Positions 1 to 9,366 of a stretch of DNA of 64,000 nt are shown here, piece after piece (the first letter of the stretch is position 1; each line of letters opens with the position of its first letter). Origin of the DNA: Xanthobacteraceae bacterium (lineage in GTDB: Bacteria > Pseudomonadota > Alphaproteobacteria > Rhizobiales > Xanthobacteraceae). A program made the position numbers and the translations under genes. The stretch spans positions 124,001 through 188,000 of the forward strand of contig JALHLQ010000005.1 of NCBI GenBank assembly GCA_022844485.1, read 5' to 3'. Below the pieces are notes generated by a model. That model saw only the letters and a list, made by a program, of their open reading frames with translations. It searched no databases and was not told the origin of the DNA.

Positions 1-45
1 TTCGAGCTCGGCGACCGGCTTTTCGAAATCGAGATAGCTGCGCAT
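1..45 (-). CDS. accA: Acetyl-CoA carboxylase carboxyltransferase subunit alpha, N-terminal fragment
   Basis: Only the first 15 codons are inside the window; the rest lies beyond position 1. The reverse-strand reading from the ATG at 45 gives MRSYLDFEKPVAELE, which I recognise as the usual start of rhizobial AccA. In the family, AccA forms the carboxyltransferase with AccD and makes malonyl-CoA for fatty-acid synthesis in the cytoplasm. It follows xerD on the same strand after a 95-base gap, an order I know from Bradyrhizobium-type genomes. The call rests on a very short peptide plus gene order. Confidence 0.75.
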   Translation of the reverse strand, partial: MRSYLDFEKPVAELE

Positions 46-140
46 GAGTGTGAAAGCCGGCGTTCAAGGCGCGATGGCCCAAGGCGCGCGGAAACTGGCC
101 CGCCGAGGCGGCCCGAGTCAAGCAAACCTAAAGCCGGTCT

Positions 141-1091
141 TTATCCGCCGTCGGCCAGCGGATGGAGATCGCGCACGAGGCTTTTCAGGCGATCTTCCAG
201 CACGTGAGTATAGATCTGCGTCGTCGAGATGTCGGCGTGGCCCAGCAGCGTCTGCACCGAGCGAAGGTCGGCGCCGTTCTGCAGAAGGTGACTTGCAAAA
301 GCGTGCCGCAGCACATGCGGGCTCACGCGATCGGCGGCGATCCCCGCCGCCGAGGCAAGCGCTTTCAGATCACGCGCGAAGTGCTGGCGGGTGAGATGCC
401 CGCTGTCGCTGGCCGATGGGAAAAGCCAGCGGGAGTCTGCGTCACCTTTGGTCGTCCGCCGCAGATCGAGATAGTGCGCGACGGCGCGCTTTGCGGACTC
501 GTTGAGCGGAACCATGCGTTCCTTGCCGCCCTTGCCGCGCACGACCAGCATCTGCTGCTTCGGCCGCGCAACCGAAGCGGGGAGGCTGACCAGCTCGGAC
601 ACGCGCAGCCCGGTCGCGTAGAGAAGCTCCAAGAGGCAGTGAAGGCGCGCAGCGCGCAGCCGCTCCGGGCTCGGCCGCGAAGCGTCGTCCACCGGCGCCC
701 GGGCGCATTGCAAAAGCCTGTCGACTTCCGCCACCGACAATACCTTGGGCAAAGGGCGGCCGCGCTTCGGCGCTTCCAAAGCGGCGGAGGGGTCGTCCGT
801 GCGATGATTCTCGGCGTAAAGGAAGCGGTAAAGCTGCCGGATCGCCGAGAGGCGGCGGGCTGCCGACGAAGCCGAAAAACGGCGCTTGGCGAGATCGGCG
901 AGATAGCTACGAAGATTGTCGCTGGTTGCCGCGGCGATCGTCTTGCGCAAACGATGCAGGAATTCGGAAAGGTCGCCGAGGTCTCGCCGATAGGCCTCCA
1001 GCGTATTTCGGGCTGCGCCGCGTTCGGCCGCCAGCATGTCGAGAAAGAGTTCGATCAGCCGTTCGTCTTGAGCCGTCTGGGCGCGCGCCAA
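141..1091 (-). CDS. xerD: Site-specific tyrosine recombinase XerD
   Basis: Chromosome-dimer resolution recombinase acting with XerC at dif under FtsK control (family knowledge). The protein has the N-terminal SAM-like DNA-binding half followed by the catalytic half. Tyrosine-recombinase landmarks are visible: an Arg in [21 protein letters not shown] (the HxxR box), LLGHADIST, and the nucleophile Tyr in TQIYTHV. The open frame extends upstream to 1277, but that extension does not look like XerD. I chose the TTG at 1091 because GAGG lies 7 bases upstream and the product (316 residues) is close to the usual 300–310. The family is clear; the start is uncertain. Confidence 0.9.
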   Translation of the reverse strand: MARAQTAQDERLIELFLDMLAAERGAARNTLEAYRRDLGDLSEFLHRLRKTIAAATSDNLRSYLADLAKRRFSASSAARRLSAIRQLYRFLYAENHRTDDPSAALEAPKRGRPLPKVLSVAEVDRLLQCARAPVDDASRPSPERLRAARLHCLLELLYATGLRVSELVSLPASVARPKQQMLVVRGKGGKERMVPLNESAKRAVAHYLDLRRTTKGDADSRWLFPSASDSGHLTRQHFARDLKALASAAGIAADRVSPHVLRHAFASHLLQNGADLRSVQTLLGHADISTTQIYTHVLEDRLKSLVRDLHPLADGG

Positions 1092-1152
1092 GAGCGTGCC
1101 TCGCGAGATGGTTAACGTGAGCGTCGGATCCGTCCGGGAGCGTTTGAGTCTC

Positions 1153-1302
1153 TCAGCGGGGTTTAGCAAATCGATCTGTCGGAACGGAGATCGATATTTC
1201 ACGCGGTTTCGGATCAACAAGACTGACCAGGGCAAACATGGCCCCATAGGCAAAGCCGCCGAGGACCCCCACGACAATCAACAGGCGGATCAAGCTAGGC
1301 AT
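1153..1302 (-). CDS. Small conserved single-span membrane protein
   Basis: A 49-residue protein with one hydrophobic helix (about residues 4–23) and a short polar tail containing PREISISVP. The tail would sit on the outer side of the membrane. I recall similar tiny proteins between xerD and aroK in related genomes, which supports it being real, but I know no function. It is read toward xerD and lies divergent from aroK. A longer reading from an ATG at 1338 is possible; the ATG at 1302 starts just before the hydrophobic segment. Confidence 0.6.
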   Translation of the reverse strand: MPSLIRLLIVVGVLGGFAYGAMFALVSLVDPKPREISISVPTDRFAKPR

Positions 1303-1461
1303 TCTCGCGGCTCGAAAGCTCGGGGAGGTCGTCAGCAACGCTTACGGGAGCGCCGGTTCGGCCCGGCACTCAACTATACCACAATCGCCTGATTTGCCAG
1401 CACAGAGCCAGCAAGTTCGTTCACGCCGCTCGTGGAAACTAAGCTCGCAATCCCCTAAAAG

Positions 1462-2082
1462 ATGCTGATGCGAGACTCAGCCGCGAACTTTGGCGCGCCG
1501 CCCGGCCCTGAACCTGCGCTGCTCAAGGCGCTGGGGCAACGTTCGGTCGTGCTGGTCGGAATGATGGGTGCAGGCAAGACCTCGGTCGGGCGAAGGCTCG
1601 CGGCTCGCCTGGGGCTGCCGTTCGTCGACGCCGATGTCGAAATCGAGTCCGCCGCCGGCATGAGCATCCCGGATATCTTCTCGGAGCACGGCGAACCCTA
1701 CTTTCGCACCGGCGAAGCCCGGGTCATCACGCGCCTCCTGAAATCCGGCCCGCAGGTGCTCGCAACCGGCGGCGGCGCTTTCATGGATGCGCAAACGCGG
1801 GAGCGCGTTTCGGCCTTGGGCATATCGGTCTGGTTGAAGGCGGATCTCGACACCTTGCTTCGGCGGGTGAAACGCCGTGCCGTCGGCGACCGCCCGATGT
1901 TGAAGAGCGATCCGGCCGAAGCGTTGAAGGAACTGATGGCCGTGCGTTACCCGGTTTACGCGCAGGCCGATATCACCATCCATTCCCGCGAGACCCAGCA
2001 TGAGACGATCGTCGAGGAAATCGTGGCCGCGCTGAAAGCGCATCTGGGGCTCGGGGCGCAGGAGCAGGGCATCTCGCCATGA
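1462..2082 (+). CDS. aroK: Shikimate kinase
   Basis: Phosphorylates shikimate at the 3-OH with ATP, step five of the shikimate pathway to chorismate. A Walker A motif GMMGAGKT lies at residues 33–40. The DAD shikimate/Mg site is near 56–58, an FRTGE arginine near 82, a GGG substrate loop near 103, and a GDRP lid segment follows. The 206-residue length is slightly above the usual 170–200 because of a variable N-terminal tail. Its stop overlaps the aroB start as ATGA, so the two are probably translationally coupled. A second ATG two codons in is an equally possible start. Confidence 0.96.
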   Translation: MLMRDSAANFGAPPGPEPALLKALGQRSVVLVGMMGAGKTSVGRRLAARLGLPFVDADVEIESAAGMSIPDIFSEHGEPYFRTGEARVITRLLKSGPQVLATGGGAFMDAQTRERVSALGISVWLKADLDTLLRRVKRRAVGDRPMLKSDPAEALKELMAVRYPVYAQADITIHSRETQHETIVEEIVAALKAHLGLGAQEQGISP

Positions 2083-3212
2083 AGGAGCGGACCGCGGCGC
2101 TTGCTCCCACGCTTGTCAATGTCGGGCTCGGCACGCGCGCCTATGATATCGTCATCGGCCGGGGGCTGTTGTCCGAACTCGGCAGCCTGATCGCGGCTCG
2201 GCGCGCGGGCGCGGCCGTCGCCGTCGTCACGGACAAGAATGTCGCCAGGCTTCACCTGAAGGCGGCGGAGCGGTCGCTGAGCGACGCCGGCCTGCGCGTC
2301 GCGCGCATCATCGTGGCGGCCGGCGAAGGCTCGAAAAGCTGGAAACCGTTCGAGCGCGTGTGCGACGCGCTCCTGGCGGAACGCATCGAACGCGGGGATC
2401 TGGTGCTGGCGCTGGGCGGCGGCGTCGTCGGCGACCTGGCCGGCTTTGCGTCGGCGGTGGTGCGGCGGGGCGTGGATTTCGTGCAGGCCCCGACGACGCT
2501 GCTCGCCCAGGTCGACTCCTCGGTCGGCGGCAAGACGGGCATCAACTCGAAGTTCGGCAAGAACCTGATCGGCGTGTTCCATCAGCCCGTGCTTGTGGTG
2601 GCCGATACGAGCCTGCTCGACACGCTTCCTGTCCGCCAATTCCGCGCCGGCTACGCCGAGGTCGTGAAATGCGGCCTGATCGGCGACGCCAATTTCTTTG
2701 CGTGGCTGGAGACCGCCGCGGCGGAGATTTTCTCCGGCGGACCGGCGCGCGAGCGCGCGATCGCGGCCAGCTGCCGCTTCAAAGCGGCGATCGTGGCTCG
2801 CGATGAACGCGAGAGCGGCGAGCGCGCGCTGCTCAATCTCGGCCACACTTTCGGCCATGCCCTTGAGGCTGTGACCGGATATTCGGACAGGCTCTTGCAC
2901 GGGGAGGCGGTGTCGATCGGAATGGCGCTGGCCTTCGCATTCTCGGCGAGACAGGGTCTCTTGCCGGCGCCGGATGCCGAGCGGGTGGTGCGCCACCTGC
3001 GGTCGGTGGGACTTCCGGCCGCGATGTCCGAAATCCCCGGCGATTTGCCCGACGTGGACGCGATGATGGCGTCGATTGCGCAAGACAAGAAGGTGCGGCG
3101 CGGAGCCCTGACCTTCATCCTTGCGCGAGGGATCGGAGAAGCCTTTATCGCATCCGATGTCGAATCCGGCGCCATACGCGCCTTCCTTGTCGAACAGCTT
3201 GCAAACCGATGA
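2079..3212 (+). CDS. aroB: 3-dehydroquinate synthase
   Basis: Converts DAHP to 3-dehydroquinate, step two of the shikimate pathway, using NAD and a divalent metal. Visible signatures are the NAD-binding GGGVVGDLAGF, the substrate loop SSVGGKTGIN, and the metal-ligand motifs EVVKCGL, NLGHTFGHALE and LLHGEAVSIGM. The 377-residue length is normal. It overlaps aroK at its start (ATGA) and the CorC-family gene at its end (ATGA), so three genes form one tightly packed operon. Confidence 0.97.
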   Translation: MKERTAALAPTLVNVGLGTRAYDIVIGRGLLSELGSLIAARRAGAAVAVVTDKNVARLHLKAAERSLSDAGLRVARIIVAAGEGSKSWKPFERVCDALLAERIERGDLVLALGGGVVGDLAGFASAVVRRGVDFVQAPTTLLAQVDSSVGGKTGINSKFGKNLIGVFHQPVLVVADTSLLDTLPVRQFRAGYAEVVKCGLIGDANFFAWLETAAAEIFSGGPARERAIAASCRFKAAIVARDERESGERALLNLGHTFGHALEAVTGYSDRLLHGEAVSIGMALAFAFSARQGLLPAPDAERVVRHLRSVGLPAAMSEIPGDLPDVDAMMASIAQDKKVRRGALTFILARGIGEAFIASDVESGAIRAFLVEQLANR

Positions 3213-4498
3213 CGCCCTTGGATTGGATGGCCATCGCCGCCATCGCCGTCTGTCTCCTGCTGTCGTTCTTCTTTTCCGGAAGCGAGACCGCGCTGACGGC
3301 TTCCTCGCGCGCATCCTTGATGCGGCTGGAAAGCCAGGGCAACACGGAAGCGGTCTTGGTCAACCGGCTCCTTGCCGCGCGCGAGCGGCTGCTCGGGGGA
3401 ATCCTCTTCGGCAACAATGCCGCCAACATCGCAGCGTCTTCGCTGGCGACGGGCGTGCTGCTGTCTCTGTTCGGCGATGTCGGCGTGATCTATGCGACCG
3501 TTGTCATGACGGTGCTGGTCGTCGTGTTTGCGGAAGTGCTGCCGAAAACGATCGCCATCAATGCGCCCGACCGCATTTCGCTGATGGTGGCGCGGCCGAT
3601 CAGCTGGATCGTCGGTCTCCTTGGGCCGATCCTGATGGGGATCGAAGCGCTGGTGCGCTGGATCGTCCGCCTAGCCGGAATTCGAATCGGTGCCAACCAG
3701 TCGATTCTCACGCCGCACGAGGAATTACGCGGCGCCGTCGACTTCCTTCATCGCGAAGGCGGAGTCGAGAAGCTCGATCGCGATATGCTGGGCGGCCTCC
3801 TCGACCTGCGCGAGCTCACAGTGTCGGACGTGATGCTCCACCGCACCAAGATGATAACGATCGACGCCGACGAGCCGTCCGAGGAGATCGTCCGCGCCGT
3901 GCTTGCGGCGCCGGTCACGCGCTTGCCCTTGTGGCGCGGAACGCCGGAAAACATCGTCGGGGTGCTGCACGCGAAAGATCTTCTGCGCGCGCTGCATGCC
4001 GCCGGCGGCGACGCGTCGAAGGTCGATGTCATGGCCATCGTGCCGCCGCCCTGGTTCGTGCCGGATATCCGCCCGCTGTTCGAACAGCTCAAGGCCTTTC
4101 GACGGCGCAAGACGCATTTCGCGCTCGTGGTGGACGAATATGGCGAGGTGCAGGGCCTCGTCACGCTCGAGGACATTCTCGAAGAGATCGTCGGCGACAT
4201 TTCCGACGAGCACGATATCGTGGTCTCCGGCGTGCGGCCGCAGCCGGATGGCTCCGTGAACGTGGATGGCTCGGTCCCGATCCGCGATCTCAACCGCGCC
4301 ATGGATTGGGTTCTGCCCGACGACGAGGCGACCACGGTCGCCGGACTCGTCATCCATGAATCACGGTCGATTCCGGAACCCGGCCAAAGCTTCACCTTTC
4401 ACGGATTTCGCTTCCAGGTGCTGCGCAAGACCCGCAATCGCATCATGACCCTGCGGATCACGCCGCTCAACCGGGGAGTGGCGGCGCGGACGAGCTAA
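3209..4498 (+). CDS. HlyC/CorC (CNNM) family membrane protein
   Basis: Predicted membrane protein of the CNNM/CorC family, often linked to Mg2+ or Co2+ handling. An N-terminal DUF21 domain with about four hydrophobic segments spans roughly residues 1–190 and carries the typical GSETALTASSR loop. A CBS pair follows at about 205–325 (LVTLEDILEEIVGDISDE at its end). A C-terminal CorC_HlyC domain occupies about 340–420. At 429 residues it is full length. It is the last gene of the aroK-aroB operon, an arrangement common in related bacteria. The exact transported ion cannot be read from sequence. Confidence 0.92.
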   Translation: MTPLDWMAIAAIAVCLLLSFFFSGSETALTASSRASLMRLESQGNTEAVLVNRLLAARERLLGGILFGNNAANIAASSLATGVLLSLFGDVGVIYATVVMTVLVVVFAEVLPKTIAINAPDRISLMVARPISWIVGLLGPILMGIEALVRWIVRLAGIRIGANQSILTPHEELRGAVDFLHREGGVEKLDRDMLGGLLDLRELTVSDVMLHRTKMITIDADEPSEEIVRAVLAAPVTRLPLWRGTPENIVGVLHAKDLLRALHAAGGDASKVDVMAIVPPPWFVPDIRPLFEQLKAFRRRKTHFALVVDEYGEVQGLVTLEDILEEIVGDISDEHDIVVSGVRPQPDGSVNVDGSVPIRDLNRAMDWVLPDDEATTVAGLVIHESRSIPEPGQSFTFHGFRFQVLRKTRNRIMTLRITPLNRGVAARTS

Positions 4499-4534
4499 GG
4501 CGCGCTTTGCGCCAGCGGGCACATCAGCCGCCGC

Positions 4535-5002
4535 TCAGCGTTTGGGAAGAACGATCAATTCGCCGACCATCGAGGGCTTGTGCGTCGCGCACTCGATCGC
4601 GAAGATGCCGGGCCGGTCGGCTTTGAATTCGATTCGATGCACATGGCCGCGCCGTACGGTGACGGTGCGGTCGTAGCCCTTGATCGTCGTCGGATGCGTC
4701 GCCCCATTGATGCCGACGAATTCGAGCGTGACCTCGTCGTCCTGGTTGACCACGATCTGACTCGGCAGCCACACATAGGCGGAAATTTCCCAACGGCCTT
4801 TCTCGTCCGGCGCGTTCAGCACATAGCCGCCACCCGCAGGCGGCCGCTCCGTCGGGAACGGCTCCCGCTCCACCGTGACGCCGCCCTTCGGCTCCACCGC
4901 CGCAATGACGATGTGCCGCTTTTCAGCCTGCGCCGCGTCCCAACTCGCGCACGCGGCCATGATCGCGGCGGCCGGCAAAAGGAGCCAGTTCATGAACGTC
5001 AT
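4535..5002 (-). CDS. Secreted cupredoxin-like protein
   Basis: A 155-residue exported protein with a signal peptide (cleavage probably near AQA at 24–26). The beta-rich body ends in a copper-site-like block: H103, C138, H141 and M145, the C-x2-H-x3-M spacing of type-1 copper proteins. A periplasmic electron-transfer or metal-binding role is inferred; I cannot name the partner. The gene converges with the CorC-family gene. A Fur-like palindrome (5038–5060) lies about 35 bases upstream of the start, suggesting metal control. A second ATG three codons in is also possible. Confidence 0.72.
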   Translation of the reverse strand: MTFMNWLLLPAAAIMAACASWDAAQAEKRHIVIAAVEPKGGVTVEREPFPTERPPAGGGYVLNAPDEKGRWEISAYVWLPSQIVVNQDDEVTLEFVGINGATHPTTIKGYDRTVTVRRGHVHRIEFKADRPGIFAIECATHKPSMVGELIVLPKR

Positions 5003-5037
5003 CGCGCTTTCCCCCTTGAAGGTTGACTCAAAGTCTA

Positions 5038-5060
5038 TTGCAAGTCGTTCGCATTAGCAA
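5038..5060 (-). promoter_or_regulatory. Candidate Fur-family operator
   Basis: The imperfect palindrome TTGCAAGTCGTTCGCATT-AGCAA has TTGC/GCAA ends and an A/T-rich 23-base frame resembling Fur-type operators of alphaproteobacteria. It lies between the cupredoxin gene start (5002) and the preceding gene, where it could overlap the promoter. Seen: the symmetry and position. Inferred: the regulator. Symmetry is partial, so confidence is modest. Confidence 0.4.
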
Positions 5061-5134
5061 GTCGCTACGCAGCACGGATGTGCCGGCGGCTCTTTCGGCT
5101 TCGACTGTCGCGACGGGAGAGGCTCCTTGCCTGA

Positions 5135-5164
5135 CATCGTCGCGTGAGCCCCCACGCGACGATG
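5135..5164. repeat. Perfect 12-bp inverted repeat (hairpin)
   Basis: Arms CATCGTCGCGTG and CACGCGACGATG flank a 6-base loop. It lies downstream of bolA (read leftward) and upstream of the cupredoxin gene. No T-run follows on either strand, so it is a weak candidate for intrinsic termination; it could protect the 3' end of bolA mRNA or bind a protein. In the gene-free stretch 5003–5326 I see only this hairpin and the Fur-like site. Confidence 0.6.
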
Positions 5165-5326
5165 ATGCGTCAATCTTGCCTGTCCGCGGGGATAAGAGGT
5201 TTTGAGAGCGGCGATGTCAGCGATCGCCTGCTCGCCTCATCTCAGAGGGAGAAAGTCTCGCGCCTGCTCTTGATGGGTCGAAAGCCGCCTCTACGAAGAC
5301 GGCGCGCTACGCAGCAGCGCCTTCCG

Positions 5327-5602
5327 TCAGCCGAGCCCTTCGCCCGGCGCCGCGGCATGGATCGCGAGCGCATGCACCTTGTCGGCCAGTTCCTGGCGCA
5401 ACGCTGCATTGATCAGGCGATGCCGCTCGAGGCGGCTCTTTCCTTCGAAGGCCTGCGCCACAATATAGATGCGGAAGTGGCTCTCGCCGCCTTCGCGCCA
5501 GCCCGCGTGTCCACGGTGCCTGTCGGATTCATCGACAATGCGCAGGCTCTCAGGGTCGAAAGCCTCCATCAACTTGTTCGTGATGAGGTCTTCCATTCGC
5601 AT
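5327..5602 (-). CDS. bolA: BolA family protein
   Basis: A 91-residue BolA-like protein with the fold's landmarks: a DESDRHRGH segment, GGESHFRIYIVA strand, and the C-terminal RLERHRLINAAL helix ending in HALAIHA. BolA proteins partner with monothiol glutaredoxins around Fe–S clusters and affect morphology and stress responses (family knowledge). The gene is divergent from the J-domain gene at 5724. A TTGACA-like element on the minus strand at 5680–5685 could be its -35, but the matching -10 is weak. Confidence 0.92.
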   Translation of the reverse strand: MRMEDLITNKLMEAFDPESLRIVDESDRHRGHAGWREGGESHFRIYIVAQAFEGKSRLERHRLINAALRQELADKVHALAIHAAAPGEGLG

Positions 5603-5723
5603 GCCTTCCGCTTAGCCGCGGGCGGCGAACAGGTCAATTGAGGGATTGGAACTGGGATCAGGAACAAGCATTCTCACTCTGTCAAGCTTGCGGCCAAGCC
5701 GCCGGTCCGCATAATCAGAACGC

Positions 5724-6368
5724 ATGAAAATCGACTCGCCTCTTTTCGACAGCATTCGGGTGAAGCCCGAGGAGGACCGCCGGGCGCGGCCGCAAGCGGC
5801 GGTTTGCGACTGGCCGGGATGCGCCGGCGAGGCGGTTCATCGCGCGCCGAAGGGACGCTTGCGGGAGCGCGAATACTGGCGCTTCTGCCTCGATCACGTG
5901 CGCGAATACAACCAGTCCTACAACTACTTCGCCGGCATGAGCGACGATGCGGTGGCGCGGTATCAGAAAGACGCACTGACCGGCCACCGTCCGACCTGGA
6001 CGATGGGCGTGAACGGCGCAAAGCCGAAGAGCGAAAGCGGTCCAGCGCGCGGGCGTGCCGGTGATTTCTTTGCCGGGGCTGATGGAATCGAGGATTTCTT
6101 CGGCGTGTTCACCGAGTATGGCGGAGCCACCGCGAGTGGTCAGCATCGCGCCGATCCCGAAGGCCGCCCCGTCCGCAATGCCGAGCGCAAGGCGCTGGAC
6201 ACGCTTGGCCTTGAAAGCAGCGCCAGCGCCGCCGATATCAAGTCACGGTTCAAGACCCTGGTGAAGCGCCACCACCCCGATGCCAATGGCGGGGACAGGT
6301 CTTCGGAGGATCGGCTCCGAGACATCATCCAAGCCTACAATTATTTGAAATCAGTAGGCTTTTGTTGA
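5724..6368 (+). CDS. J-domain protein with N-terminal Cys/His motif and C-terminal J domain
   Basis: A 214-residue DnaJ-family co-chaperone. The J domain is at the C terminus (about 155–213) with the HPD triad at 184–186, expected to stimulate DnaK. The N-terminal part has C28, C33, C55 and H58 (C-x4-C … C-x2-H), a possible zinc site. The gene lies divergent from bolA and just before cobS, an order I associate with Rhizobiales. No zinc-finger or substrate-binding domain of classical DnaJ is present, so it is a specialised J protein of unknown client. Confidence 0.88.
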   Translation: MKIDSPLFDSIRVKPEEDRRARPQAAVCDWPGCAGEAVHRAPKGRLREREYWRFCLDHVREYNQSYNYFAGMSDDAVARYQKDALTGHRPTWTMGVNGAKPKSESGPARGRAGDFFAGADGIEDFFGVFTEYGGATASGQHRADPEGRPVRNAERKALDTLGLESSASAADIKSRFKTLVKRHHPDANGGDRSSEDRLRDIIQAYNYLKSVGFC

Positions 6369-6468
6369 CGGCCCCGCGGGGATTTCCCGCCGCCCTGTTT
6401 CTGTTAAGGTCGCCGAAACGGCGTGTTGCGCGCGCGAATCGGACTCTTGTCGAGTCCGTGGAGGAAAC

Positions 6469-7452
6469 ATGACTGGCACGGAGGACGTGGTCGGGCTGCC
6501 GGACATGAAGGTGTCCGTGCGTCAGGTCTTTGGGATCGACAGCGACATGGAGGTCCCGGCCTATTCGGAGCCGGATGAGCATGTGCCCGATGTGGATGCC
6601 GACTATCTGTTCGACCGGCCGACCACGCTCGCAATCCTGGCCGGCTTCGCCAAGAACCGCCGCGTCATGGTCGCCGGCTATCACGGCACAGGCAAATCGA
6701 CCCACATCGAGCAAGTCGCCGCGCGGCTGAACTGGCCGTGCGTGCGGGTCAATCTCGACAGCCATATCAGCCGCATCGATCTGATCGGCAAGGACGCTAT
6801 CGTCATCCGCGACGGATTGCAGGTGACGGAATTCCGCGACGGCATCTTGCCGTGGGCTCTGCAGCACAACGTGGCGCTTTGCTTCGACGAATACGATGCC
6901 GGCCGCCCCGACGTCATGTTCGTCATCCAGCGCGTGCTCGAGGTTTCCGGCAAATTGACGCTGCTCGACCAGAACAAAGTCATCCGTCCGCATCCGGCAT
7001 TCCGCCTGTTCGCGACCGCCAATACCGTGGGTCTTGGCGACACCTCCGGCCTCTACCACGGGACGCAGCAGATCAACCAAGGTCAGATGGACCGCTGGTC
7101 GATCGTGACGACTTTGAATTATCTGGCGCACGACAAAGAGGTGGATATCGTCCTGGCGAAGGCGAAACACTATCGCACCGATCAGGGCCGTGACATCGTG
7201 AACAAGATGGTGCGGGTCGCCGATCTCACGCGCAACGCCTTCATGAATGGCGATCTGTCCACCGTGATGAGCCCGCGCACCGTGATCACCTGGGCGGAGA
7301 ACGCGGACATTTTTGGCGATATCGGCTTTGCCTTCCGGGTCACCTTCGTCAACAAATGCGACGAGCTCGAGCGGCCGCTGGTGGCGGAGTTCTACCAGCG
7401 CTGCTTCGGGACGGAGCTGCCGGAGTCCTCGGTCAACGTGGCTTTGAGTTAA
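6469..7452 (+). CDS. cobS: Cobaltochelatase subunit CobS (AAA+ ATPase)
   Basis: ATPase subunit of the aerobic CobNST cobaltochelatase that inserts Co2+ into hydrogenobyrinic acid a,c-diamide. Walker [10 protein letters not shown] is at 70–78 and a Walker B block [10 protein letters not shown] lies near 140. The 327-residue length matches the family. A strong ribosome site GGAGGAAAC precedes the ATG. cobT follows 21 bases later, so S and T are co-transcribed. I saw no cobalamin riboswitch box in the 100 bases upstream. CobN is not in the window. Confidence 0.95.
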   Translation: MTGTEDVVGLPDMKVSVRQVFGIDSDMEVPAYSEPDEHVPDVDADYLFDRPTTLAILAGFAKNRRVMVAGYHGTGKSTHIEQVAARLNWPCVRVNLDSHISRIDLIGKDAIVIRDGLQVTEFRDGILPWALQHNVALCFDEYDAGRPDVMFVIQRVLEVSGKLTLLDQNKVIRPHPAFRLFATANTVGLGDTSGLYHGTQQINQGQMDRWSIVTTLNYLAHDKEVDIVLAKAKHYRTDQGRDIVNKMVRVADLTRNAFMNGDLSTVMSPRTVITWAENADIFGDIGFAFRVTFVNKCDELERPLVAEFYQRCFGTELPESSVNVALS

Positions 7453-7473
7453 GCTCGGCGCGCGGAAGACGCG

Positions 7474-9366
7474 ATGTCATCGAACAGCAAGCCCCGACCT
7501 TCCGCAAAGGATTCACCGACCGAACCGTTCAAGCGGGCAGTCGCCGAATGCCTGCGCGCCATCGCGCGCAAGCCGGACCTGGACGTCTCCTATGCCGCGG
7601 AGCGTCCCGGCCTGGCAGGCACGAAAGCGCGCCTGCCGGAGCCGGCGCGGAAGCTCTCAGTGAACGAAGCCGCGATCGTGCGGGGCCACGCGGACGCGAT
7701 CGCATTGCGGCTCGCCTGTCACGACGCGGCCGTGCATCGCCGCCTCGCGCCGAACGGGCAGCAGGCCCGCGCGGTGTTCGACGCCGTCGAGCAATCGCGC
7801 GTCGAGGCGATCGGCTCGCGCCGCATGCAGGGCGTCGCGCGGAATCTCTCCGCGATGCTCGACGACCGGTTCCACCGCGGAAAATATGACGAGATCACCG
7901 ACCGGGCCGACGCGCCGATCGAGGACGCGGTCGCGATGATGGTGCGCGAGCGCCTGACCGGGCTTGCGCCGCCTCCCGCGGCCAAAAAACTCGTCGACCT
8001 TTGGCGTCCGTGGATCGAGGACCGCGCCGGACGCAATCTCGATCGTCTCGGCAGGCTGCTCGAGGACCAGAGACGGTTCGGCGACGCCGTCCATGATCTT
8101 CTCGATTCTCTCGAGATGGGCGAGGAGCGCGACAGCTCGGCAGAAGACGAGTCGGATGAGAGCGGCGAGCAGGACAGCCAGCAGAACGAAAAAGGCGATA
8201 AGGGCGAATCGAGACAGTCCGAAGAAGCCCAAGGCATGACGATGGAGGAGCTCGAGGCCACCGCCGACGAACTGCCCGAGAGCGCCAGCGATGCGAAGGA
8301 GGCGCAAAGCGCCGACATGCCGCAAGACGCCGAGATGGGCGACGCGGAGTCAGCCGGCGAGCCGTGGCGGCCCTATCATCACGGCAAGAACGAGCCGAGG
8401 GGGCCGGACTACAAGCCGTTCACCCCGCGTTTCGACGAAATCATTTCCGCCGAGGAGTTGTGCGAGGCCGACGAACTGGAGCGGCTGCGCGGATACCTCG
8501 ACAAGCAATTGTCGCATCTGCAAGGGGTCGTGGCGCGACTCGCCAATCGCCTGCAGCGGCGGCTGATGGCGCAGCAAAACCGGGCCTGGGAATTCGACCT
8601 GGAGGAAGGGGCGCTCGATCCCGCGCGTCTGTCGCGCATCGTCACCGACCCGTTGCACCCTTTGTCCTTCAAGCGCGAGAAGGACACGACCTTCCGCGAC
8701 ACCGTCGTCACCCTGCTCCTCGACAATTCGGGCTCGATGCGCGGCCGTCCGATCACGGTCGCCGCCACCTGCGCCGACATTCTTGCGCGGACATTGGAGC
8801 GCTGCGGGGTCAAGGTCGAGATACTCGGCTTCACCACGCGCGCCTGGAAGGGCGGGCAATCGCGCGAGGCTTGGCTTGCGGCGGGGAAGCCGCCCAATCC
8901 GGGCCGGCTCAACGATCTGCGGCATATCATCTACAAGGCGGCCGACGCGCCGTGGCGGCGCGCACGCAAGAACCTCGGGCTCATGATGCGGGAGGGGCTC
9001 TTGAAGGAAAACATCGATGGGGAGGCCCTCGATTGGGCCCACAAGCGGCTGCTTGCGCGCACCGAACAGCGCCGCATCCTGATGATGATCTCCGACGGCG
9101 CGCCTGTGGATGATTCAACCCTGTCGGTCAATGCCGGAAACTACCTCGAGCGCCACTTGCGCTGGGTCATCGAAGATATCGAGACGCGCTCGCCGGTCGA
9201 GCTGATCGCGATCGGCATTGGGCACGACGTGACGCGCTACTATCGCCGGGCGGTCACCATCGTCGACGCCGAAGAGCTCGGCGGCGTGATGACGGATAAG
9301 CTCGCCGAGCTGTTCGACGAAGAGGCCGCGGCCGAGCCGCAGCGCGCGCGGAGACGCGTCGCGTGA
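7474..9366 (+). CDS. cobT: Cobaltochelatase subunit CobT (VWA domain)
   Basis: Partner of CobS in the aerobic cobaltochelatase. The N-terminal CobT domain (about 1–210) is followed by a long acidic, Glu/Asp/Ser-rich linker (about 215–310). The C-terminal von Willebrand A domain has a [13 protein letters not shown] near 415–422. The 630-residue length is typical. Its TGA overlaps the GTG of the next gene (GTGA), which indicates translational coupling with the phytase-like gene. Confidence 0.95.
   Translation: MSSNSKPRPSAKDSPTEPFKRAVAECLRAIARKPDLDVSYAAERPGLAGTKARLPEPARKLSVNEAAIVRGHADAIALRLACHDAAVHRRLAPNGQQARAVFDAVEQSRVEAIGSRRMQGVARNLSAMLDDRFHRGKYDEITDRADAPIEDAVAMMVRERLTGLAPPPAAKKLVDLWRPWIEDRAGRNLDRLGRLLEDQRRFGDAVHDLLDSLEMGEERDSSAEDESDESGEQDSQQNEKGDKGESRQSEEAQGMTMEELEATADELPESASDAKEAQSADMPQDAEMGDAESAGEPWRPYHHGKNEPRGPDYKPFTPRFDEIISAEELCEADELERLRGYLDKQLSHLQGVVARLANRLQRRLMAQQNRAWEFDLEEGALDPARLSRIVTDPLHPLSFKREKDTTFRDTVVTLLLDNSGSMRGRPITVAATCADILARTLERCGVKVEILGFTTRAWKGGQSREAWLAAGKPPNPGRLNDLRHIIYKAADAPWRRARKNLGLMMREGLLKENIDGEALDWAHKRLLARTEQRRILMMISDGAPVDDSTLSVNAGNYLERHLRWVIEDIETRSPVELIAIGIGHDVTRYYRRAVTIVDAEELGGVMTDKLAELFDEEAAAEPQRARRRVA

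Noticed and set aside
1092-1277. N-terminal extension of XerD upstream of the TTG at 1091
   Set aside because: The extra residues do not resemble XerD and overlap the small membrane protein gene; GAGG before the TTG supports the shorter product.
5657-5685. bolA promoter TTGACA-17-CCTGAT on the minus strand
   Set aside because: The -35 is perfect but the -10 is too poor to list as a feature.
6369-6468. Cobalamin riboswitch upstream of cobS
   Set aside because: The 100-base gap is too short and I see no B12-box-like conserved segment.
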